Source: Actinomycetota bacterium
GTDB taxonomy: Bacteria; Actinomycetota; Thermoleophilia; Gaiellales; F1-60-MAGs149
DNA length: 5,770 nucleotides
Reading direction: 5' to 3'
NCBI GenBank assembly: GCA_947481755.1
Contig: CANKHS010000089.1
Span: 1-5,770 of the forward strand
Of this stretch, positions 1 through 5,770 are shown in pieces. A model generated the notes under the pieces. The model was not told where the DNA came from and did not search any database. It was given only the letters and a program-made list of their open reading frames with translations. Numbering within the stretch: position 1 is the stretch's first letter; each line of letters starts with the position of its first letter. Made by a program: the position numbers and the translations under genes.

Positions 1-525
1 GACCGAAGCGGCAACGGCGAAGAGCAGGAACGGAAAGGCCGCGACGATGTCCATCAGGCGGGCAATTGTCGTGTCTGTCCAGCCTCCGACATAGCCCGCG
101 ACCACACCGAGCAGCAGCGCCGCAGCAACGGTGAGGATCGTCGCGACGACACCAATAATCAACGACGTGCGAGCGCCATACGAGAGCTGGACGAGCATGT
201 CGTAGCCGAGGCTGTTCGACGCGCCGAGCACGAAGCACTGCTTCTCACCGACGCTCGCCAGACCGTTGAGGCAGCCGCCCAGTGGTCCCACAGGCAGCAG
301 CGTGTAATCGTCAACGCCCGACGAGTTTGACTTGTTGAGTGGGTGGTTCGTCCACGACTCAAACAGTGGACCGGCCAGGGCAAAGACGACAAGCAGGATG
401 ATGAAGAGCAGACTGCAGAGCGCTACGTAGTCGTGGCGCAGGCGAGCGGCGGCGAGCTGAAGCGGCGTGCGCGCCACGACCATGCCATCCACGTGCATGT
501 CTTGAAACTCTTCGACAGTCGCCAT
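1..525 (-). CDS. ABC transporter permease, DppC/OppC family (N-terminal 175 residues; runs off the window)
   Basis: This is the N-terminal part of an inner-membrane permease of the peptide/nickel (Dpp/Opp) ABC importer type. It would form half of the membrane channel, with a DppB-like partner, two ATPases and a binding protein. The ATG at 525-523 follows a GGAGG site, and the frame stays open for 175 codons to base 1. A cytoplasmic N-terminus precedes TM1 (about residues 35-54). An outside loop follows, then the family block FVLGASNSLGYDMLVQLSYG (98-117), TM2 (about 121-145), YVGGWTDTTIARLMDI (145-160) and the start of TM3. The EAA loop that contacts the ATPase lies beyond the edge. The usual LGTDxxGRD block is altered to LGASNSLGYD, and the loop has Cys85 and Cys97, which could pair as a disulfide. 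It lies 81 bases behind atpG on the same strand, where atpD would normally be. The family is fairly sure; the substrate is unknown. Confidence 0.85.
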   Translation of the reverse strand, partial: MATVEEFQDMHVDGMVVARTPLQLAAARLRHDYVALCSLLFIILLVVFALAGPLFESWTNHPLNKSNSSGVDDYTLLPVGPLGGCLNGLASVGEKQCFVLGASNSLGYDMLVQLSYGARTSLIIGVVATILTVAAALLLGVVAGYVGGWTDTTIARLMDIVAAFPFLLFAVAASV

Positions 526-606
526 CGATCCCTCCCTCGGCACGAAAGGGTACACCTGATCTTCACCCGCCGTCGGTAGTCAAATCCTGCCTTTAGGAGC
601 GGATTG
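526..606. other. 81-base gap between atpG and the permease gene; no clear terminator
   Basis: This is the only sizeable intergenic gap in the window. Read on the minus strand it contains no stable GC-rich hairpin followed by a T run; the best inverted repeat is a four-base stem (TCCT/AGGA, just after the atpG stop). A TTGACT hexamer at 583-578 resembles a -35 box, but the hexamer 17 bases on (ATCAGG, 560-555) is a poor -10. Read-through from the atp operon is therefore plausible, and a promoter here is possible but unsupported. Confidence 0.5.
530..537 (-). promoter_or_regulatory. Ribosome binding site of the ABC permease gene
   Basis: The minus strand reads AGGGAGGG here, with GGAGG ending five bases before the ATG at 525-523. 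It supports that start codon and suggests the permease gene is initiated independently rather than coupled to atpG. Confidence 0.7.
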
Positions 607-1491
607 TTACGACAGTGCGTCGGCGCCCGCGACGACCTCGAGCAGCTGCTGCGTGATCTCAGCCTGGCGCGCGCGGTTCATGTCGAGCGTAATGCGGTCG
701 ATCAGGTCCTTGGCGTTGTCGGACGCGTTGCGCATGGCGGTCATACGCGCACCATGCTCCGACGCCGTCGATTCGAGCAACGCACGGAAAATCTCCGTTT
801 CGAGCGCCGTCGTCAAGAGTGGCGTCAGGATCTCCTCGGCCTCGGGCTCGAACAGCAACTCACCCATCATGGCGCGGTCGCGCGGCGTCATCTCGGTCAG
901 TCGCTCCGGAAGTGGGATCGGCAAGACCTCAAGGGCATTGACGGTCTGCACCAGCGGCGAATCAAAGTGATTGAAGACCATTACGAGACGGTCAAAGACC
1001 TGTTCGGTGTAGTCCTCGACGAGCGTATTGGCGATCTGCTCGGCGTCCTGATAGACGGGACGATCCGTAAACCCGGTCCAGACCTGACGCAACTCGGCGC
1101 CGCGGAACCGCAGCGAGCCAGCACCCTTACGACCGGCGGCGTACCAGACAACCTGGTGACCAGCCGCGCGCTCAAGCTTGGCCTCGTCGAGTGCACGACG
1201 CAGCACGCTGGCGTTGAAGGCACCGGCCAGACCACGATCGCCCGTCATCACGAGAATTGCCGTCGTCGTCAACTCGCGTCGCTCAAGCAATGGCTGGTTA
1301 CGGAGCGCCTGTGTACGACCGGCGGTCTCCGTGATCAGCTCGTGCATGCCGTCGGCAAACGGACGCAGCGATTCGATCCGTACCTGGGCACGACGCAACT
1401 TGGCACCGGCCACGAGTTCCATGGCTTTGGTGATCTTGCTCGTGTTCTTGACGGAATGGATCCGCCGACGGATGTCCTGAAGGGACGCCAC
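607..1491 (-). CDS. atpG: F1Fo ATP synthase subunit gamma
   Basis: Gamma is the central shaft of F1; it rotates inside the alpha3beta3 head and couples c-ring rotation to ATP formation. The 294-residue product is of normal length. The N-terminal helix MASLQDIRRRIHSVKNTSKI (1-20) and following TKAMELVA are the classic gamma start. GDRGLAGAFN (84-93) marks the central Rossmann-like domain. The C-terminal helix has SEHGARMTAMRNASDNA (244-260) and ends in ITQQLLEVVAGADAL (279-293), the family signature. The start is GTG at 1491-1489, only three bases after the atpA TAG stop; the nearest SD-like GGAG (1509-1506) is 14 bases away, so initiation probably depends on coupling to atpA. The stop is TAA at 609-607. 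The gene that follows is not atpD but an ABC permease. Identification is certain. Confidence 0.98.
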   Translation of the reverse strand: MASLQDIRRRIHSVKNTSKITKAMELVAGAKLRRAQVRIESLRPFADGMHELITETAGRTQALRNQPLLERRELTTTAILVMTGDRGLAGAFNASVLRRALDEAKLERAAGHQVVWYAAGRKGAGSLRFRGAELRQVWTGFTDRPVYQDAEQIANTLVEDYTEQVFDRLVMVFNHFDSPLVQTVNALEVLPIPLPERLTEMTPRDRAMMGELLFEPEAEEILTPLLTTALETEIFRALLESTASEHGARMTAMRNASDNAKDLIDRITLDMNRARQAEITQQLLEVVAGADALS

Positions 1492-1494
1492 GGA

Positions 1495-3027
1495 CTACGC
1501 GATTGCTCCGGCAGCAGCAGCCGTACCCTCGAAGCCAGCAGCGAACTGACCGACAGCGACCTTCAACTTCTCGATCGTGTCATCCGAGAGGTCGAGCGAC
1601 TCGCGAATCGCCGTCAGAATCGCCTTCTCCGAACGCAGCGCCTGACGGAAACCGTCGTTGAAGCGCGAGACGTCACCGGCATCGATATCGTCGACGAAGC
1701 CGTTCGTGGTCGCCCAAATCACAGCCACCTGCTCCTCGACGGGCCACGGGTCATACTGGTTCTGGTTGAGCGTGTTGACCAGGCGCTGACCGCGGTTGAG
1801 CTGGGCCAGCGTCGTGGCGTCAAGCTCGGACGCAAACTGGGCGAAGGCCTCGAGTGCGCGGAACTGTGCGAGCTCCAGCTTGAGGCGACCGGCGACCTTC
1901 TTCATCGCCTTCGTCTGAGCGTTCGAGCCGACACGCGACACCGAGATGCCGACGTTGATGGCTGGGCGAACGCCCTGGTAGAAGAGGCTCGACTCGAGGA
2001 AGATCTGCCCGTCGGTAATCGAGATGACGTTGGTCGGAATGTATGCCGACACGTCGCCTGCCTGCGTCTCGATGATCGGCAGTGCCGTCATCGAACCGCC
2101 GCCGAGCTCGTCGGACAGCTTGACCGCACGCTCGAGGAGGCGCGAATGCAAGTAGAACACGTCGCCCGGGAAGGCTTCGCGGCCCGGTGGGCGGCGAACC
2201 AACAGGGACATCTGACGGTAGGCGTCGGCCTGCTTGGTGAGGTCGTCGTAGACCACCAGCGCGTGACCACCCTTGTAGAGGAAGTACTCGGCCATCGCGC
2301 AACCGGCGTACGGAGCGATGTACTTGATCGGCGCGGCCTCAGAGGCATTTGCGGCAACCACAATCGTGTAGTCCATGGCGCCGTGCTCGCGGAGCTTCTC
2401 AACGACCTGCGCGACGGTGGAGGCCTTCTGACCGATCGCGACGTAGACGCAGATCACGCCGGAGTCCTTCTGGTTGATGATCGCGTCGATCGCGACAGCG
2501 GTCTTGCCTGTCTGACGGTCACCAATGATCAGCTCGCGCTGGCCACGACCAATTGGCACGAGGGCGTCGAGCGCCTTCAGGCCGGTCTGCAGTGGCTCCT
2601 TCACGGGCTGACGATCGACCACACCAGGCGCCTTGTATTCCAGGGCGCGCTGCTCGGTCGTCTCGATCGCGGGGCCACCGTCAATCGGCACGCCGAGCGG
2701 GTTGACGACGCGGCCAATCAGCGCTTCGCCGACCGGAATGCTCATCACCTTGCCGGTGCGGCGGACCGTATCGCCTTCGCGAATCTTCTGCCACTCACCG
2801 AACAGCACAACGGCGACGTTGGACTCCTCGAGGTTGAGGGCGAGGCCGGTCACACCATGCGGCAACTCCAGCATCTCAAGGGCAATGCAGCGCTCGAGGC
2901 CGTAGACGCGGGCAATGCCGTCGCCAACCTGGATGACGGTGCCGATTTCCTCGACATCGGCGGTGTCCTCGAAACCACTGATCTGGTCCTTGAGGATGGA
3001 TGCGATCTCGTCGGGGCTCAGCTTCAC
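1495..3027 (-). CDS. atpA: F1Fo ATP synthase subunit alpha
   Basis: Alpha makes the three non-catalytic nucleotide sites of F1 and supplies the arginine finger to the catalytic sites on beta. The product is 510 residues, the usual length. An N-terminal delta-contacting segment and beta-barrel domain (about 1-95) come first. The P-loop GDRQTGKT (169-176) follows, with Lys175 and Thr176, and then VVYDDLTKQA (258-267). PAINVGISVS (355-364) fits the ATPase alpha/beta signature, and Arg365 in SRVGS is the expected arginine finger. A helical C-terminal domain closes the protein. The Q172 form of the P-loop (GDRQTGKT rather than GGAGVGKT) confirms alpha, not beta. The start is GTG at 3027-3025, with GGAG six bases upstream. 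It begins 11 bases after the atpH stop. Beta (atpD), its obligate partner, is not in the window. Confidence 0.99.
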   Translation of the reverse strand: MKLSPDEIASILKDQISGFEDTADVEEIGTVIQVGDGIARVYGLERCIALEMLELPHGVTGLALNLEESNVAVVLFGEWQKIREGDTVRRTGKVMSIPVGEALIGRVVNPLGVPIDGGPAIETTEQRALEYKAPGVVDRQPVKEPLQTGLKALDALVPIGRGQRELIIGDRQTGKTAVAIDAIINQKDSGVICVYVAIGQKASTVAQVVEKLREHGAMDYTIVVAANASEAAPIKYIAPYAGCAMAEYFLYKGGHALVVYDDLTKQADAYRQMSLLVRRPPGREAFPGDVFYLHSRLLERAVKLSDELGGGSMTALPIIETQAGDVSAYIPTNVISITDGQIFLESSLFYQGVRPAINVGISVSRVGSNAQTKAMKKVAGRLKLELAQFRALEAFAQFASELDATTLAQLNRGQRLVNTLNQNQYDPWPVEEQVAVIWATTNGFVDDIDAGDVSRFNDGFRQALRSEKAILTAIRESLDLSDDTIEKLKVAVGQFAAGFEGTAAAAGAIA

Positions 3028-3033
3028 GTTTTT

Positions 3034-3037
3034 CTCC
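3034..3037 (-). promoter_or_regulatory. Ribosome binding site of atpA
   Basis: GGAG on the minus strand lies six bases before the GTG start of atpA and directly follows the TGA stop of atpH (3041-3039). It decides for the GTG start despite the non-ATG codon. Confidence 0.65.
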
Positions 3038-3038
3038 G

Positions 3039-3581
3039 TCAGACGGTGGGGATGCGGGCGGCACGCAGGTCGCGGCCGAGAAGGTCAAGGCGACGACGCA
3101 ACGAGGCGTCGACAAGGCGGTCGCGGACCCGAAGGACCACGCCACCCAGAATGCTCGGATCGACAGTGCGATCCATGGTGACGGCCAGTCCAGTGGCAGC
3201 AGCAAGCTGCTTCTGAACCTTATCGGCCGTCTTGTCATCAATAGCAACAGCTGTCGTCAATTCGACAGCCAGTTCGTTCTGGGCGAGGCGCACGCGATCT
3301 GCGAACGCACTCTGGATCTCGAGCAGGGCGCCGAGTCGGCGATGATCCTGCAGAACCTCGAGAAAACGGACAACCAGGGGATCGCCACCCTTACAGAGGG
3401 CAGCGAAAACACGAGTCTTGGCATCGCGCGAAATCGCCGGATTGGCCAACGTGCGCGAGAGCGCAGCGTTTTCCCGCACGGCACGCGCAACAGCGGCGAG
3501 GTCGGCATCGACCTCACGCAGGCGCTTGGCCTCGGTCGCAGCGCTGTACAGCGCTGTGGCATACGGGGTAGCGATACTCAC
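3039..3581 (-). CDS. atpH: F1Fo ATP synthase subunit delta (OSCP)
   Basis: Delta caps the F1 head and ties it to the C-terminal ends of subunit b, forming the top of the peripheral stalk. The product is 180 residues, typical for a free-standing delta. It starts SIATPYATALYSAATEAKRL (2-21), the usual helix of the N-terminal bundle that binds alpha. The C-terminal part carries VDPSILGGVVLRVRDRLVDA (140-159), which matches the delta/OSCP signature with its GG pair and a D-x-S following. It is not fused to a b domain, unlike delta in mycobacteria. The start is GTG at 3581-3579, two bases after the atpF stop, with GGAGG (3598-3594) 12 bases upstream inside the end of atpF. The stop is TGA at 3041-3039. 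Identification is secure from both sequence and position. Confidence 0.97.
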   Translation of the reverse strand: MSIATPYATALYSAATEAKRLREVDADLAAVARAVRENAALSRTLANPAISRDAKTRVFAALCKGGDPLVVRFLEVLQDHRRLGALLEIQSAFADRVRLAQNELAVELTTAVAIDDKTADKVQKQLAAATGLAVTMDRTVDPSILGGVVLRVRDRLVDASLRRRLDLLGRDLRAARIPTV

Positions 3582-3583
3582 GC

Positions 3584-4129
3584 TTAGTTGGAGCCTCCGT
3601 GCAGCGCCGAGAAGTCAACGCCCGCAAGCGCCTCCTCCACGAGTCGCTTCTGCTCCTTCTCATCGAGCGCGTGACCGAGCACTTTCTCGGTCGCGAGCAA
3701 CGTGAGATCAGCGATCTCCATCTTGATGCGATCGAGCGACTGCTGCGTCTCCGCCGCAATCGCCTGCTGTGCCGCAGCAATACCACGCTCACGCTCGGCT
3801 GCGATCTCCTCGACCAGCTGACGCTGTTGCTCGGCTGCCGTAGCCCGGGCACGATCGAGAATTTCGGTAGCCTCGTGCTTCGACGCGGCAAGCTGTGCCT
3901 TGTACTCCTCGAGCAGACGCTCGGCCTCCTCGCGGGAGCCCTCGGCTGCTGCCAAGTTGGCACGAACCGCCTCGCGGCGCTCGTCGAGCAGTCCTGCGAT
4001 CCGTCCGAAGGCGTACTTCTTCAGGATGAACAGGACGATCAAGAACGTAATCAGCGTCCATAGACTGAGGCCAAGTTCAGGCTGAATCAGCCCGGCTCCA
4101 CCCGCTTCTGCAAGAGTCAGCGACTGCAT
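3584..4129 (-). CDS. atpF: F1Fo ATP synthase subunit b
   Basis: Subunit b is the membrane-anchored part of the peripheral stalk that stops F1 turning with the rotor. The 181-residue product has a short polar N-terminus, one membrane helix (about 20-38, LSLWTLITFLIVLFILKKYA at 21-40) and a long charged region (about 45-155) rich in Glu, Ala and Arg with coiled-coil character. EIADLTLLATEKVLGHALDE (138-157) is the usual delta-contacting C-terminal region. It is the only b-type gene here, so the stalk is probably a homodimer rather than b/b'. The ATG at 4129-4127 lies four bases after the atpE stop and has no recognisable SD sequence, which points to coupling with atpE. The stop is TAA at 3586-3584, two bases before atpH. 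Confidence 0.97.
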   Translation of the reverse strand: MQSLTLAEAGGAGLIQPELGLSLWTLITFLIVLFILKKYAFGRIAGLLDERREAVRANLAAAEGSREEAERLLEEYKAQLAASKHEATEILDRARATAAEQQRQLVEEIAAERERGIAAAQQAIAAETQQSLDRIKMEIADLTLLATEKVLGHALDEKEQKRLVEEALAGVDFSALHGGSN

Positions 4130-4133
4130 CAGA

Positions 4134-4382
4134 TCAGGCGATGAAGAACGCGACGAAACTCATCAGGAGGGCATAGAACGTGATGGCCTCGGTAAGGGCC
4201 AGACCCAGGAACATCATGCCCTGAAGGTCGCTGCGCATCTCGGGCTGGCGGGAAACGCCCTCGATCGTCTTACCGATCAAGTAACCCACGCCCACGCCGG
4301 GGCCGATTGCGCCGAAGCCAGTGCCGAGACCTAGTGCGATCGCCTTTGCAGCGTCGACGAGTCCCTGATCGGTAAGTGCCAT
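4134..4382 (-). CDS. atpE: F1Fo ATP synthase subunit c (proteolipid)
   Basis: Subunit c forms the membrane rotor ring and carries the ion-binding carboxylate. The 82-residue hairpin has a glycine-rich first helix (GLGTGFGAIGPGVGVG, 18-33), the polar loop SRQPE (44-48) that touches gamma and epsilon, and a second helix with Glu65 in ALTEAITFY (62-70). Residues 44-65 fit the known subunit c signature exactly. Glu65 is followed by Ala, not Ser or Thr, and the Gln and Ser ligands of sodium-type rings are not evident, so protons are the likely coupling ion. The ATG at 4382-4380 has the best SD in the operon. That suits a protein made in many copies per enzyme. The stop is TGA at 4136-4134. Confidence 0.98.
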   Translation of the reverse strand: MALTDQGLVDAAKAIALGLGTGFGAIGPGVGVGYLIGKTIEGVSRQPEMRSDLQGMMFLGLALTEAITFYALLMSFVAFFIA

Positions 4383-4392
4383 GTGACGTGAT

Positions 4393-4398
4393 CCTCCT
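4393..4398 (-). promoter_or_regulatory. Strong ribosome binding site of atpE
   Basis: The minus strand has a full AGGAGG ten bases before the atpE ATG, within the 29-base gap after atpB. It is the longest match to the anti-SD sequence in the operon and is preceded by an AT-rich GTTTAACC stretch. High translation of subunit c relative to its neighbours is the likely purpose. Confidence 0.75.
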
Positions 4399-4411
4399 GG
4401 TTAAACGGACG

Positions 4412-5287
4412 TTAGTGGTGAGGCTCGATAGCCGAGCCGATGTAGATGCCTGAGAGCATCGCAAAAATATAGGCCTGAAGCGACGCCACCAGGCCCCATT
4501 CAAAGATATAGAACACAACAGCGATCGGAATTGCGATCGGTGCGACGAACAGTTTGCCGAGCAGGATCACGAAGCCGATACACATAATGATCAGCAGATG
4601 GCCAGCGAGCATGTTGGCGAAGAGCCGGACGCTGAGCGAAATCACGCGCAGCACCTGCGACAGCACTTCGAGAATGATGAGAACGGGCTTGAGGGCAGGC
4701 GGGCACGGCGGCACCCAGCTGCGGAAGTAGGCGACCACGCCGTTCGCGCGGATGCCCTCAACGTGCGAGATGCCAATCGTCAAGATCGTCAAGGTCAATG
4801 TGACCGACAGGTTCGACGTGGCCGCATAGATCGTCAGTCCGGGGATCGGTCCCCAGAGTGGGTTATGCGTGTCGAGCGGCAGCGGGATGAAGCTGATCAT
4901 GTTCAGCGTCCAAATGAAGACGAACAGCGAGGCGACATACGGGAACCAGCGCGCGAAAGCAGCCTTTGGCAGCGTCGACTGACCGATGTTCGTCTCCGAG
5001 AAGGTGTAGAGCAACTCGACCACGGTCTGGGTGCGACCAGGCTGCGTGCGCAGCCCACCGCGCACGATCCACAGCGTCAGCACGACGGAGACCAGCATGC
5101 CGAGCCAGAGGTAGACGACGAGCTTCGAGATACCGATCTCGAGCGGTCCGAACGTGATCGACGTCCAGTACTGGTTGATGAACTCCTCGACGGGCTGGAA
5201 GTTCGTCTCAGCCGCCGCGAAGGCGGAGGCGGGCAAGGCGAGAATGCCGATCAGAGCGGCGACAATGAAGCCAAGACGGCGGGTCAT
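4412..5287 (-). CDS. atpB: F1Fo ATP synthase subunit a
   Basis: Subunit a provides the two half-channels for protons at the edge of the c-ring. The 291-residue product contains the essential arginine, Arg221, in SLSVRLFANMLAGHLL (217-232), and the last-helix motif SLQAYIFAML (269-278) with Gln271. His230 sits where E. coli has Glu219, and Glu263 lies near the position of E. coli His245, the swapped arrangement also known from mitochondria. The N-terminus looks like a cleavable signal peptide: RR, then a hydrophobic stretch, then LPASAFAAAE (18-27), giving a probable signal peptidase I site near 23-25. Several further membrane helices (about 52-76, 113-135, 155-175, 198-216, 231-260) fit the family. 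ATG overlaps the TGA of the atpI-like gene, with a GGAGG seven bases upstream. The stop is TAA at 4414-4412. Confidence 0.98.
   Translation of the reverse strand: MTRRLGFIVAALIGILALPASAFAAAETNFQPVEEFINQYWTSITFGPLEIGISKLVVYLWLGMLVSVVLTLWIVRGGLRTQPGRTQTVVELLYTFSETNIGQSTLPKAAFARWFPYVASLFVFIWTLNMISFIPLPLDTHNPLWGPIPGLTIYAATSNLSVTLTLTILTIGISHVEGIRANGVVAYFRSWVPPCPPALKPVLIILEVLSQVLRVISLSVRLFANMLAGHLLIIMCIGFVILLGKLFVAPIAIPIAVVFYIFEWGLVASLQAYIFAMLSGIYIGSAIEPHH
5284..5287 (-). other. ATGA start/stop overlap, atpI to atpB
   Basis: The minus strand reads ATGA: the ATG of atpB shares bases with the TGA of the upstream gene. This is a classic termination-reinitiation junction and ties translation of subunit a to the AtpI-like protein. 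Confidence 0.8.
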
Positions 5288-5703
5288 GCGGAGGCCTCCG
5301 GCGTCGCCGCAGAATGCGTCGCGTCATCGCGGAGAAGTACGTGGCTTACCGAGCGAGCGACCATGTCCACGGTAAAGTAAACGAGGAACGCTCCGGCGGC
5401 GGCGACACCCACTTTTCGGTCGACCGTCCAGGCGATAATGAAGAGCGCTCCGAAGGTCAACCAGGCCCGCGAGATGAGGCTGACACCAACGATGCCAACG
5501 GCCATCACCTGCGTACGGCCATGGGAAAACCAGTCCGAACCGAAGGCGATCGCGATGTTCGCGAGCAAGAGCAGCGCCGACAATCCCCACGCCCACAGCG
5601 ACCAGCCTGCCAGGTAGAAGACCGGCAACGCGATCAGGCACGGGACGACCGCCGCAAAGCGGAGACCGAAGGCGACGCGGCGTCGAGTGGGGCTCAGAGT
5701 CAT
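5284..5703 (-). CDS. atpI: AtpI-like small membrane protein (ATP synthase protein I)
   Basis: This 139-residue protein is placed and built like AtpI, a non-structural protein linked to c-ring assembly or to magnesium or ion handling in some bacteria. It has a short basic N-terminus (RRRV, 7-10) and about four hydrophobic segments (about 13-31, 34-54, 65-93, 97-117). A polar tail rich in Ala, Ser and Thr (125-139) lies at the end. AtpI sequences are poorly conserved, so the name rests on length, topology and position directly before atpB. The ATG at 5703-5701 overlaps the stop of the gene before it and has no clear SD, so it is probably coupled. The TGA overlaps the atpB start. A different lineage-specific membrane protein of the same operon slot remains possible. 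Confidence 0.75.
   Translation of the reverse strand: MTLSPTRRRVAFGLRFAAVVPCLIALPVFYLAGWSLWAWGLSALLLLANIAIAFGSDWFSHGRTQVMAVGIVGVSLISRAWLTFGALFIIAWTVDRKVGVAAAGAFLVYFTVDMVARSVSHVLLRDDATHSAATPEASA
5295..5299 (-). promoter_or_regulatory. Ribosome binding site of atpB, inside a 12-base palindrome
   Basis: GGAGG lies seven bases before the atpB ATG. It sits inside CGGAGGCCTCCG (5289-5300), a perfect palindrome, so the SD could in principle be partly masked by a four-base-pair hairpin with a GGCC loop when no ribosome is translating the upstream gene. Confidence 0.6.
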
Positions 5704-5770
5704 CGTGGTTTGAAGTATTGGATGTAAAGCAGGTAGAAGCCGAGCACGAGCCCGATCGAACTGCCGACCA
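5700..5770 (-). CDS. atpZ: AtpZ-like protein, C-terminal 22 residues only
   Basis: The frame is open from the right edge of the window to a TGA at 5702-5700. Its last residues are VGSSIGLVLGFYLLYIQYFK plus PR. This is a membrane helix with glycine spacing followed by a short basic, aromatic end, like the last helix of AtpZ (ATPase gene 1) proteins, which often end in a G-x-x-x-G-F plus aromatic/basic pattern. AtpZ has been reported to act with AtpI in a magnesium/calcium channel role. The TGA overlaps the ATG of the next gene as ATGA, and the slot before atpI and atpB is the usual place for atpZ. Only 22 residues are visible, so the name is tentative; the reading frame itself is well supported by the overlap. 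Confidence 0.55.
   Translation of the reverse strand, partial: VGSSIGLVLGFYLLYIQYFKPR

Noticed and set aside
343..579. A 78-codon open frame on the plus strand across the permease start
   Set aside because: It overlaps the permease N-terminus and its SD in antisense, and its product is low-complexity and charged. The minus-strand permease reading is strongly supported by membrane helices and family motifs.
555..583. Possible promoter for the permease gene (TTGACT at 583-578)
   Set aside because: The -35-like hexamer is good, but no acceptable -10 lies 16-18 bases away (ATCAGG at 17). I do not call a promoter on one hexamer.
585..606. Possible terminator after atpG
   Set aside because: Only a four-base stem (TCCT/AGGA) with no T run follows; too weak for a rho-independent terminator.
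604..3216. An 870-codon open frame on the plus strand, antisense to atpG and atpA, with an SD-like AGGAG just before its TTG
   Set aside because: It lies codon-for-codon opposite atpG and atpA, which share one register because their gap is three bases. In this register antisense stops appear only where the sense gene uses TTA, CTA or TCA, codons avoided in GC-rich genes. The product is Arg-, His- and Asp-rich with no recognisable domain, while the sense genes are unmistakable.
4598..5380. A 260-codon open frame on the plus strand opposite atpB and the end of the atpI-like gene
   Set aside because: It is antisense to a clear atpB, has a highly charged composition with no domain pattern, and no supporting start context; it is a shadow of GC-biased codon use.

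Overview
The window holds most of a bacterial F-type ATP synthase operon, all on the minus strand and read from right to left. Transcription order is: end of an atpZ-like gene (5770-5700), atpI-like gene (5703-5284), atpB/a (5287-4412), atpE/c (4382-4134), atpF/b (4129-3584), atpH/delta (3581-3039), atpA/alpha (3027-1495) and atpG/gamma (1491-607). After an 81-base gap comes the start of a DppC/OppC-type ABC transporter permease (525 to beyond base 1). Nearly every base is coding; the permease gap is the only intergenic stretch over 30 bases. I see no RNA gene, mobile element, CRISPR array or repeat family.

The genes build one machine. Subunit a and the c-ring form the ion path, b and delta form the peripheral stalk, and alpha and gamma are part of the F1 head and rotor. 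AtpI, and probably AtpZ, are small membrane proteins that accompany many such operons. Junctions are tight: ATGA overlaps at atpZ/atpI and atpI/atpB, then gaps of 29, 4, 2, 11 and 3 bases. Translational coupling is therefore likely. The operon promoter must lie to the right of the window.

The most notable point is what is missing. In the common order atpIBEFHAGDC, atpD (beta) and atpC (epsilon) follow atpG. Here a peptide-type ABC permease gene follows instead, so the beta and epsilon genes must be further downstream or elsewhere. Split atp operons are known, for example in cyanobacteria and Bacteroidota, so this is a lineage trait rather than a new machine.

The organism is a bacterium with moderately high GC content and GC-rich third codon positions. 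It has separate b and delta genes (not the b-delta fusion of mycobacteria) and only one b-type gene (unlike cyanobacteria, which add b'). AtpB carries a signal-peptide-like N-terminus. A deep-branching actinobacterial (Thermoleophilia-like) or Chloroflexota-like source is a guess I cannot confirm from sequence alone. I find no convincing undescribed system; the findings are modest.
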